The notes under the pieces: generated by a model
Database searches by the model: none
Seen by the model: only the letters and a program-made list of their open reading frames with translations
Told to the model about the DNA's origin: nothing
Position numbers and translations under genes: made by a program
Shown: in pieces, positions 45,956 to 56,944 of the stretch
How positions within the stretch are numbered: the first letter of the stretch is position 1
Layout: every line of letters starts with the position of its first letter
Origin: Cerrena zonata
Lineage: Eukaryota; Basidiomycota; Agaricomycetes; Polyporales; Cerrenaceae
Direction of reading: 5' to 3'
Assembly: GCA_038087015.1 (NCBI GenBank)
Contig: JASBNA010000051.1
Location: 124,001 to 188,000, forward strand
DNA: 64,000 nt

Positions 45956-48900
45956 GTTTTGGGTAGTCGAGTTGGTTGATTGATTGATTGGATGGGAATT
46001 AGAGTAATTAGAATGATTAATGATTTTTTTTGCGTTTAAGTGGCTTGGATGGTTGATTTTTTGAATCTGTTATTGTGTAAATGATAGATTTTCTGACTGA
46101 GCATGATAAATAGATCAGTCATAGTACATACATCTATTTGTCAGATACAGTTATCAATCACCCACTGTAACACCCATACTTATTTTGCATTCTGGGAAGA
46201 CTCATGCCAGGTCACTGACCCTTTGACTGTCTTAGATTGCTTGCATAGTATTCTAGATATAAAATACCACTATTTGTATCTTCCAGACAATCTCATTCAT
46301 ATTAAAAACCACTTTTTGTTGAAGTGTCACAATTTAAGTAAAAACTGCCCAACCTTGAGTTCAGTGCATTTTGTGTTGAAAGTGCATCTGTAAACAGTAT
46401 ATGAAGTAAATAATCTACTCTAGCTACTCTGTGGATAACTTAAAGGGAGAAAGGTACTTTAATAGATGTTTTGCAAGTGTGGCCACAGATATATAATAGG
46501 CATCTACTTGATTCTGGAACACATTTTGAACCCCCATTATCTAATTGATATGTCTATTTGTAAGAAAGACAGCTCTAGGAGCTTATTTTGGTATACAGCT
46601 CATATTAGTATATTTTTATTGCCCTCTGGTGTGTTTACCAGCATTGCATATATATAACAATAATTTTGTAATGATTAAATTTAAATTTTACAATATATTT
46701 CAGATAATTATTATACCATATTTGCTACTCAGCATATGAGAGGATAGATATATATAAAGCACTCAGTAACTTGATATATATGAAAGTTATATCTGCAATC
46801 TTCCAAGTATATGTTCCTAAGTTTTGAATTTAGAGCTTTGCTATAAAAGATAAGGGCCTGGTATGTTATATATATATATATATATATATTGACTAACAAT
46901 GGACTTTTGCTGCAGAAGATAGTTGGTATAATACAATGGTCAAAATTCCTGTATTAAAGGAAGAATATAGGTACTGCTCAGAAAAAGATACTTTTACTTT
47001 TGAGGTCAAAAACTTTCATCATACTTGGATATTATTAAGGAGATCTTTGAGAGTCTTTTTGCAAAAAATATTTTATTTTACTTGCTACAAACTCTTCTAA
47101 ACTTCTTCTCCTACTAATACCTCCAGTCCTTCAAACTTTTTCTCAATCTCCCTACCTAAATTATTTTCAACAAATGCTTCATTTTGCTCAAATTGCAAAG
47201 CAATTGTTAAAGAGATTTCTAATCAGTACAATCTGCAGTCTTATATTTTAAAGGATTCAAATTTAATATCTTTAAGACTATATTGGATCTTCTCATTATC
47301 TAGGCTGTTATCTCTCAGAAGATATTCTCATCAGAATATCTATTTTATAGCAAGTCACTATATTCCTACAGTCTTATAAAAAGCAACAATTACAGATATT
47401 CTAGAAAATCTCAAATCTAAGATTTTATACAGCAAAATATATGACTTTGATGCTATAATTAAAGAGCATGTAGAAGTCTGATAATTTTTATAATCTCAAG
47501 TATATCACTACACCTCAAATTATTTATACCAATTTAACTTAACTAGCTAATTTTAATAATGTCTTATTATGGCTAGGCTATTTATTTGTTATATATCAAA
47601 CAAAATATGAATGACATAAACTAAGTTGGCTTGTAGTATATCACTTTATATACTTTCTAATAGTAAGTTAATTCTCTTTATTATATTTGTAATTTCATCA
47701 TCTTTTTTCTTTCTTTTTTTCATATAATTATCTTGATTATTTCCTATAGGAATATTTTTATAGTTATCTAATATCTCTCAAAACTGATATATATATATAT
47801 ATTTAGATATTTCTGCTACTACAGATATTTTGTACTTTTGTAAAATCATACTTATCTAAAGTATCTAGCTATTGCTTCCCAATGAAGAGTACATATATAT
47901 TTATAGGCATAGGATAATCATCCTATATAGTGATAGCATTTACAAATATATTTTCTTATGATTTTTTGCATTTTTGCTGACTATTTAGAGAAGAAAGGTT
48001 TTAATTTATTTATATAAATATATATACTAATATAGTATTATCATCAGATATCCTATAGTATGCATAAAATAGCTGGCAATATACTATTGCATATATTGCT
48101 ATTGCAAGAAAGCCAAAATATCTTATCTTGATATAGTTTATAATATAAAGATATGAATCTTCAATATCTGAATAGATTTTGTTGCTATTTGTTATGAGTG
48201 AGGCCTTTAACTCAAGTCCAAAAGTTTGAGATAAGAGAATAAGTTGTAATAGTAAAATAAGAAATAATTGCTTGGATCAGGTTAAAAAGTATAAGTATAT
48301 ATCCTATGATATATATATATATATATATCTAGCTAGTAAGACAGTGTCTGTGAGACTATCTACTTAGTAAGATCAAAGATTATATACCAGTAAGTATCAG
48401 AGTTAGCTAAAAATAGAGAAGTGAAAGCCAATAGGGATCAGAGACTATATAATATTCAGTAAGTCTGGGTAGTTTTTGATATCAAACAGAAGTTGAGGAG
48501 ATCTGGTATATCTTTAAGGTGATTATAAGAGATCTGGATCATAAGCATTAGAGTAAAATATTAAATATTTTAAAAAAAGGATAGGAAATATTTATAGAAG
48601 CTTGTGTTATTTAGGGCTATCTATCAATGCTCTGGAAGTTGTCTAATTATAAATGAAAGAATTGTATTAGTCTTAAGGGAAGGAAAAGTGCCAAAGGGTC
48701 AGCTGCTAAAACCTTATGAAACACAATCTCTAGGGCATTAGCAGGTAGCTCTAAGTAACACAAGCTCAGATATATAGCACTTGTATATATTGCTTTAAAA
48801 CTAACTGAGAAATAGTAGTCCTAGTGTGCCACAATTTTGAATAGGTATCTACATGATACCTTAACAGATTTACTTATTCTTCTTTTGAGAAGGTAGCCAT

Positions 48901-49140
48901 AGCTTATAGGGGTTTAAATATAAGATTTCATTATCTTACTACAATTATTTACAAAGTTACAGTGGTCCTAAGTTTTCATCTAAAAAATAGCCTTGTATAT
49001 TGAAAATGCTGATGATCAATGCCTTATATTCTATAAACAGCTGTAAGAAGATAATAGACTTTATTGAAAAGGGTTATCAATGCCTCATTATTGCTTTGAT
49101 TATCAATGCTCTCAGGGTGGTTAAGTAATTTAGTCTATAT

Positions 49141-49450
49141 AATCTAAGTTATGGTTGATCATTCTATTAACTGTAAGCAAGTCTATTGCTTGAGGCAGCA
49201 ATCTAAGCCAGACCTGATAAGAATATAGACCAGTGTATCTAAGTTCACTATTGACTATCTTCTAAGTGCAATCTGAGTTAGATCTAATTATTCTACTAAT
49301 TAAAAGCAAGCCTAGCTCTTTAATAGCAATCTAAGTTAGACTTGACTAACTAGTCTACTGACTATAGTACTCTCAGGCTCACTCTAAGTCAGATTTAATT
49401 ATCTTATCATCATCTCACAACTATAGCAATCTGAGTTGCAGTTGATTATA
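49141..49450 (+). repeat. degenerate minisatellite, ~60-bp unit
   Basis: The core AATCTAAGTTAGACTTGA recurs in variant form at about 49141, 49200, 49270, 49328, 49382 and 49428, with spacings of 46-70 bases. Between cores there are recurring short words such as AAGCAAG and ATTCTA. The units are diverged, which suggests an old tandem repeat inside the AT island. Confidence 0.5.
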
Positions 49451-52074
49451 AAATGACTATATTTATAGAGCTACTTTGTAATAATTATTTTTATATAGAG
49501 TGCTAATAAGAATCTCTCACTTACCTTTTTCAGAAGATAAGAGTAAAAAGTAGCTTGACTTTGAGGATATCAAAGTTAGAAGATGTAATTATATAGTATT
49601 TAATATAACTTACTATATTGTAAATGTGACTTGACTCTACTTGATAATATCTCTTAATGCTTATTATTTTGACTTTGCTTTTTATATATCCTAGAAGTAG
49701 AGGAAGAAATACTATGTATACTTTATCTCTTCTTTCAAAATCTCAATTTTCTCTCCCCATTCAGTTATCCTTGCATTTGAGTGAAACTATTGAATATAAG
49801 TAGCTAGAAGGTAGTATATCAATATGATATGATATGATATATACTAAGTAAGTTGAATCTTCTAGTTGCTATTTGTTTATATCTCTGTAGTTATTATTAT
49901 CACACTAGATCTAAGTAGTCTCTTTAGACTTTATCTCTGACTTATTTTAGAAATGTAGTCATGTTGTGTGAGATATAAGTAGTTTGTATCACAAACTCCC
50001 AGATAATAAAGTTTCTTTCATATACTTTTATATTCATTATGCAAATCTTCTATCTTAGTTCTTGTTATTTCAAGTATTATCTCTGATATTATAGAGCATA
50101 TTATTGGCATAGCTTTACCTAAGCTTAAGCTCTATCTCAAAAAATAAAACCAGCTAAAAGGATATATTTGTATAGACAATGATCAATCAGTTAGATAACA
50201 GTGATAGAATTAAGTTCTCTAATTTATCTGTAGTATACTCTGGTTATTTCTCTTTAGTATACTGATTGCACTTAGATTGTAGCATCACATTTGAGACACA
50301 TTTGTACCAGTTGGAGAACTATAATTTAAGATTCTAATTGAGCTTTTGTCTAGACTCTTTGATATTTTAGTCTTAGCATTGTTAGCAGGTTTCTTATATA
50401 TAAGAACTTTGGACCATATCTTATACTTGATATAACTAGCTTAGTAGCAGATCAATAAAGATAGTTGCTGAGCACTAGCTTACTATTATTATCCAAGATC
50501 TAGTGCAATTATAGTATCAGTTGCAGCCTTATCTGTAATTTTAGCTTTACTGATAATATTGCTATTGTCTTTGTCTAATTCTAAGACAGTAAATTTTCAT
50601 TTTATGCAAATATTTACTTCTATATAATTCAGTTTAGTAAAAATCTACTATACTGTTAGTGTTACAAGATAGAGATATTAGATTATAATATTATAAAATA
50701 GGAGACAGAATAGATCACCTTTCTTTATATATAGTTTATATAGACTCTTGAGAATTTTTGACTTTGCATTTGAACTTATCATATCTTAGTTAGAGTGATC
50801 TTATTTTTTTTTTCAATTATCCAGTGATCAACTATTTTTCTAAAAAGTTATTTTTAAGCTTGTAAGATATTTAGAATTGACACTAAAATGCTTTATAGCA
50901 CTCTAGTAAATCACCTAAGTTTTATCAAAGAGTATTCTTGAATATTACAATTAGATATATGGAGACTCAAAGTATCTTGCCAAAATCTAAGATCTATCTC
51001 TCTAAATAAATGAGCAAAAACTATCAATATAGATTATTATCTCTTAATTGTGTTACTATTACTTATACTATAATTTGACATAAAATAAAATAAGTTCAAC
51101 TGATGGCATGATCCTATATAAGTATTGAGATAAAACTTTAAAATATATTATAATATTATTAGCTAAACTTGTAAAATATAATAATTTGCAATACAACAAT
51201 TTGCAATACAACTAAGTCATTCTAGCTAGTATATATTGTAGTTATAATTGATATCATATAAGCTTGAGACTTTGCTATCATAAGAGTCTTTTTATTATGA
51301 CAAATTTTATATTTATATATCTATAAGTATATGGTATAAATATATCTTCTATAAATAAGAATATATAATAAAGTATAAATCTTTTACTCTTGAGCAAGTT
51401 GACTATATTATATAGTAAAGCAAACTTGTATTATATATATAAGACTAAAAATTCTGAATCTTCACTTTCTGATATACTAGTTAGTAGTTGCAGAGAACTT
51501 GCTACAAATTGAGGTCTTAAAGTGTAGATTAACTTGACTGTCCTAATAGAATATAATTTTAAATAGACAAATCTCCTCTTAAATATCAAAAAATTGTCCC
51601 ATTTTGTTAAGATATTTTTTATATTTATTATTCTTAATAAAATAAGCTACATTATTTATTAGTGATGGATTTCAGTGTTATATATAAAAAGTTATTTTAC
51701 ACTATTTTTATCTATGCAAAGTTTGTTCAAGACACTTATCTTGAGATAGGTAAGGAAGGGACAGTAATATTACAAATGACAGAGATGAGTGAGATCAACA
51801 TAGATAGGATAGAAACTATGTACATTTATAATGGCATAGAGTGGAGTGAGAGGTGAGACAATAATACCATCTATGCAACTAGAGTCATGATGAGTAAGGG
51901 GTGAGATAGATGAAGCCCTTTGGGGCATTCCAATGCTAACATAGGTCACCTGAGAGTTCAAATATTAACATGTAATACCTAATAGGTTAGGAGATATAGA
52001 CAACACATATGTACAATGATAAACATACCCAGGTGTTAGTTGCCGGAGAATAAGTAACCTGCCATCATGGAGAC

Positions 52075-53000
52075 TCAGGCCTGAGCAGGTGGTATGGGTG
52101 CTAGTTGCCAACAAGTGAGATGAGTGTAAGCCCCTAGGTTATAGTGGATATATAGAGCTATAGTTTTAGTATTCTTATGCAGGTACTTTCTGAAGAAATT
52201 ACTACCCCAATATCTCTTGAATTTGACTACATCAAAGGAAACACCTTTGAGTAATTGTTTTAGGGTGCCACCTATTCTGAAAGAGTGACCATAGATAGGA
52301 ATATCATAAACAGCAAGTGTGATATTGATAGTCTGCATAAGTATCTGTTTTGTCAGAGGCCGCCTTTCTTTATTGTGTGTGTAACTAAAGAAATGTTCAC
52401 CAGATTTTAGATTGTTTACCTTGATATGGTTCTAGAGTGTATGTTTGCATCAGTGTTGACCTGCTGCTTGCCCCAGAAAATATTTTCTCCAATTGTCTTT
52501 CCCTCTCAATAGCGAGCTTTGGTGGATGATAGGTGTATGATAGTGACTTTTAGGTTGTTCTGCCTTACATTGTACCTGAGATTGTCAATTGTCAGGTGGA
52601 GAGTGGGGTTGAAGGCTTTGAGATTGGAAACTGTGAGTTCACCTGATCTCACCATTCTGTAGAAGAGCATTGTGGTACATGACCATACTACAGTATACAG
52701 TGGTATTGTCAGATTGAGGGATTCTCTCAGAAGAGCCAGATATTCTATGAGGCACAGCAGTCTTTGCTTCTTACAAGAGGACAGAGGGGTAGCTAGATTG
52801 GCAGCTTTCAGAGTGTTCAAGTATGATTCTGGTGTCATGTTTTAGGGTAGATCATATAAAATATGCTAGGCATGGATATCTGCAATATAGATGTTGATAC
52901 TTGGGAAATAGGCCAATGCTGGCAAAACACGATTCCTTTGATGACCTTCTTACCTCTGAGAATATCTGCACTAGTTGATAGCCTAGACAGTAGCTATAGG
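52075..53000 (-). pseudogene. tyrosine recombinase (basidiomycete integrase-like) relic
   Basis: On the minus strand, segments of a tyrosine recombinase can be read in order. First comes INIYIADIHA. Then MTPESYLNTLKAANLA and LALLRESLNLTIPLYTVVW, and the RSGELTVSNLKAFNP arginine region. After a one-frame shift come NHIKVNNLKSGEHFF and GHSFRIGGTLKQLLKGVSFD, which has the catalytic HxxR. The last is a degraded FFRKYLHKN tail where the active-site Tyr is expected. Two in-frame TAG codons flank HILYDLP at positions where relatives have Trp. This family is common in Agaricomycetes and related to Crypton/DIRS-type recombinases. It is clearly inactive, and its ends were not found. Confidence 0.65.
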
Positions 53001-54365
53001 CAAAAGAAACCACAATATTGCCCTTAAGACATGATTATTATTTGTTAATAATAGTCCCATCTTGAGAAAAGGCATATTTATTTGAGACTAAGGATGCCAT
53101 TATAGAAATGTAGTCTCTTGCAATAGCAGCCTATACTAGATATCCGATTGCATTTAACTAAAAAAAAGCAAAAAAAAATAGAAAAAATCCTTCAAGATAA
53201 TATCCAGATTACTCATACCTCACTAGTAAACCATAGGCATGCTTTCAAGGAGAAATTCTGTTGAGTTAAGATAGTTGTTAAATTCTTTGAGCTATAACTT
53301 GACTAGATTAGAAGACAGGATGTATCTTTCATTTTTAGACTCATCATTATCAGATACCTTATGTAATAACTTATATATAAGCAACCAACTAAAAAGGCTA
53401 AGTCTTTTTGTTGTAGATATATTTGTAATATTTTGTATACTAGAGAAATACTTATAATAGATTTCATTAAGGTATATGCTTCTTTCTATAAATAAGCATC
53501 TTTTCTCTCTGGATAAAGAGCTGGCATTACAACTGAGTGTCAGAAGTATTATTAAGTGGAAAGATTGATAATAACATATAAATTGATGCTACATATGTAT
53601 CAGAGTTATCTGTCCAATCATAATACTCTGCCATCTTATCAAGACCCATCTAAAGAGCAACAATAAAATGGAAATATCTTACCTTCTCTATTTGAGCTGA
53701 TCAGAGTCTATGAAGATATTTCAAAGCAGGAATAATATCATAAAGATATGACTTAGTCTTAGATAAAAGTGCAAGAGATCAAGTTTTATGCTAATACATT
53801 AGCTCAAGCTCTCTATAATTATTTGGATTATATAATTTTCCAGTTAGTTTGCAGTAGTGAACTGAATATGTAGATATAGTGGTAAGAGAGGTAGGTTTAT
53901 TTCTTGAACTATAGATTATAGTGATGTGTTTTATAGCTAACTGAGACAAAGAGAAGAGATATTGCTATCTTGAGAATTAGATCAAAGCTGAAAATGTGAA
54001 GTGATAATAGAAACAATATCTTGAATATAGATGTCAATAGGATGCATGCAGTTAATAGTTAATAGAATGTATGTGGTCAATCATTGATCAAAACTATAAT
54101 TTGAGTCTGAGTTTGATGGCTTGCAAAGGCCAGTCTGAGATCAAAGTCCAGCCAATAAGTCCTTATAAGCTATACAGAAGGCTGGGCTTGGTTAGGTCTA
54201 TAGTAGGTCAGGCTTGAAGGTTTGAAAGGCTCAAGCCTTAGCCTGCAGATCACTATCCTAAATATCACTTTTCAGATTTATAAAGTAGAAATTACAGGTT
54301 TAATCAAATAATAATGTTATGATAGTGGAGGGTAAGAGATAGGGAAAAATGAAGAGTATAAGTAG

Positions 54366-55252
54366 AAAGAGCTCAGAAAATGAAGCATGGTAGCAACAGA
54401 AAGGAGGTGATTTGGATATAAATTGACCAAGATATAAGACAAACAAGATATGTTTTATGGGAAAAAGCGGAATATGGTATGCTTTTGAACCTTATTTGGG
54501 GTAATGTGGGCACCATTGGATAGAGCTCAGAGAATGGAGTGTGGTAGCAAAAAAGAGCATGTGATTTGGATAGAAACTGGGGGAGATATGGGGAAAAGAA
54601 CATATGGAGGATATGTTTCGGCAGAATACTGCCATATATGGTATGTTTTCCGCATTACATAAGCGAAGACATGAGTTATGTTGTCAGATTTCACTTTGCC
54701 AGTGGGCGCTTAATACCGGCTATTATATAAGCATATTAGTCCATATATGGGTGTATTACAAACAAATATAAATAAATAATGACGTAGTGAACTAGGCGCT
54801 TTGGGGTGATTGCCTTAGGCGCTTAGTTCACTACGTCATTATTTATTTATATTTGTTTGTAATACACCCATATATGGACTAATATGCTTATATAATAGCC
54901 GGTATTAAGCGCCCACTGGCAAAGTGAAATCTGACAACATAACTCATGTCTTCGCTTATGTAATGCGGAAAACATACCATATATGGCAGTATTCTGCCGA
55001 AACATATCCTCCATATGTTCTTTTCCCCATATCTCCCCCAGTTTCTATCCAAATCACATGCTTCTTTTTGCTACCATACTCCATTTTTCGAGCTCTATCC
55101 AATGGTGCCCACATTACCCCAAATAAGGTTCAAAAGCATACCATATTCCGCTTTTTCCCATAAAACATATCTTGTTTGTCTTATATCTTGGTCAATTTAT
55201 ATCCAAATCACCTCCTTTCTGTTGCTACCACGCTCTATTTCTCAACCTCTAT
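54366..55252. repeat. large near-perfect inverted repeat (two ~429-bp arms)
   Basis: The arms 54366-54794 and 54824-55252 are reverse complements about a centre at 54809, separated by a 29-base spacer. Pairing was checked at several points, for example CATATGGAGGATATG at 54601 against its complement ending at 55017, and GACGTAGTGAACTA at 54781 against TAGTTCACTACGTC. Arms are almost identical near the centre and differ slightly at the outer ends. Each arm has two internal related subunits with GGTAGCAA and GTGATTTGGATA words. The same short ORF appears in both arms on opposite strands, so it is a repeat by-product. Confidence 0.85.
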
Positions 55253-55579
55253 CCATTGAGACTCTCTATATAATCATCAAGTGACCTCACACTGCTATTG
55301 CCATATTTACATTATTACTTAAGCAAATAAGTACAAATATCATTTGCAAAGTTTGATTTGATCATTATTCAATCTCTCTCTCCCCCCATGTCATCCGTTC
55401 AAGTGCTGGTATTACTTGCACTTAGATGGTTACACTATTTTCTTCTATTCAGGACTACATATCTTAAGGAAGAAAATAGCCTTAAGCCAACTCCTGGCAG
55501 GTCTATTTGAGGTGAGTCAGTTTTACATATCTGTCAAGTTATCCAGTGTCTATACAGAGACATTACATAAGCAAGCAAA

Positions 55580-56060
55580 GCCAAATTATGACGTTGTGAG
55601 CTAGGCATCTTGGGACACAACACTTAGAGACCTTGTTCACTACATCTGTTTTGGCTTATTGCATATAGACTAATATGCTTATATAATAGCTCAAATAAGC
55701 ACTCCCTGCAAACTGAAATTTGAGAACAAGGTATGTTTTGATTATGTAATGCAAAAAACATACCATATATGGCAACTCTCTGTTAAAACATAGACTCATA
55801 TGTTGTTTTCTCTATAGCTCTCCTAATTTCTATCCAAACTACATACTTCTTGTAGCTACCAGGTATCATTTTCTGAGCTCTATCTGATGGTATATACACC
55901 ACTTCTAATAATATTGAAAGTGAGTCTCTGTTTCACTTTTTTTCCAAAAACACATATTGTTTAATATATCTCTGTCAATTCTGACCAGATCATCTTTTTT
56001 CTACTTCTACTATGCTCTATTTCTTAGGCTCTACCTATTGACATTATTTATATAACAATT
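55580..56060 (+). repeat. diverged third copy of the inverted-repeat arm
   Basis: The order GACGTTGTGAGCTAGGC, ACTAATATGCTTATATAATAGC, GTAATGC, AACATACCATATATGGCA, TTCTATCCAAA and GAGCTCTATC follows that of the right arm at 54830-55252 with many substitutions. It shows that the arm belongs to a repeat family and is not unique sequence. Confidence 0.6.
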
Positions 56061-56427
56061 GAGTGAGGTTAGTTTGCTACAATTTCACATCTTTGCGATT
56101 ACCAGGGCTCATAGGGCCAACCCCACTCTAGGGTTCAACAAGCGCCCAGTTTTCCCACACTCAACCTAAATCTCAATTTTGCTCATATCTCAACATTCTC
56201 TCTATCAACTCATTTTGCTCTTGGAAGTTGACTTATAGTACAAACTTTGAGTTGTTCTGTGGTCAAGTTTTGAGAGCAAAAGATGCAGTGATTGTGAAGA
56301 TATGAGATAAACAAAATTCCCTCTAAACCCTAGACTAGGGCTAGGTAGTGGTTTCGCGTTACGATACAAGCGCCCCAGCAAATCCAGACAAGAAAAACGA
56401 TACCTTCGTACCTCAGAAATCGTAACT

Positions 56428-56734
56428 CCATAAACAGACTCTGTAGACACTCAGCTTCCAGTATCACTTTTCCCCTTCGCTCTAGCTTCAGTATTTAGTG
56501 CTCTACCCAATGCAGGATAGACTTGTATTTCATTTCACTTTTCTTCACTTATTGCTGAGCCAAATTCTCCTTTCTATCTAGTATGCCTGGTCGCTTTCAG
56601 GGCTCTCTAACTGCTCTCATTGTGTTCCAGGCAAGTATTGTAATTCCCTCTCAATTAACTGCTCTCATTGTGTTCCAGAGCATTTGTGTGTCCCCCAGGT
56701 TGATCTATTCCCTGGTTTGAGTCACCCTTTAACA
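56428..56734 (+). mobile_element. Copia 5' LTR (left part lost or diverged)
   Basis: This matches the solo LTR at 61140-61525 in reverse orientation. It ends with CCCTTTAACA directly before a tRNA-like primer site. Similarity stops near 56428, so roughly the first 55-80 bases of the 386-base LTR are missing or unrecognisable here. TG..CA-type termini (TGTTA...TAACA) are inferred from the solo copy. Confidence 0.75.
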
Positions 56735-56748
56735 GGTTATGGGCCCCG
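56735..56748 (+). promoter_or_regulatory. primer-binding site for half-tRNA priming
   Basis: GGTTATGGGCCCC begins at the first base after the LTR. It resembles the Copia-class primer site complementary to the anticodon-arm region of initiator tRNA-Met, used by elements primed from a cleaved half-tRNA. Placement right at the LTR end supports the assignment. Confidence 0.65.
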
Positions 56749-56944
56749 ACTTCCTCATCTCTGCCACAGCCAATTTTACAAGAGTTTTCATTCAACAACC
56801 GCTTGTCCCCTCGCTCCAATTCTTTTTGCATCGGATTCCCCATCCTCCAAACCCCCCATCTACCAACATCGGTCCTGATCGGCCAACTCTATCTCTCTCT
56901 GCTTCGCTTTTGCTCTCTGCTGCTCCCCCTACCTCACTTTTGAC

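Larger units (their letters stand above)
45956..56427. other. AT-rich island, mobile-element graveyard
   Basis: About 10 kb with conspicuously low GC, abundant TpA, (TA)n runs (for example near 46870-46890 and 48310-48327) and no ORF over ~110 codons. It starts sharply after the AsnRS stop and ends near the Copia LTR. Inside are a tyrosine-recombinase relic, a degenerate minisatellite, a large inverted repeat and a diverged repeat copy, each listed separately. The remainder could not be assigned. The composition fits repeat-induced-point-mutation-like decay of transposons; a mitochondrial insertion or centromere-like tract is less supported. Confidence 0.65.

Noticed and set aside
49141..49450. 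CRISPR-like spaced repeats
   Set aside because: Units are diverged and spacing is irregular. The genome is fungal, so a degenerate minisatellite explains it better.
45956..54300. Possible mitochondrial DNA insertion
   Set aside because: Despite the AT-richness I found no mitochondrial protein or rRNA gene motifs, and the only recognisable coding relic is a recombinase.
54373..55284. Two short ORFs encoding the same peptide on opposite strands
   Set aside because: They are the same frame read in both arms of the inverted repeat, with no codon or motif evidence of a gene.
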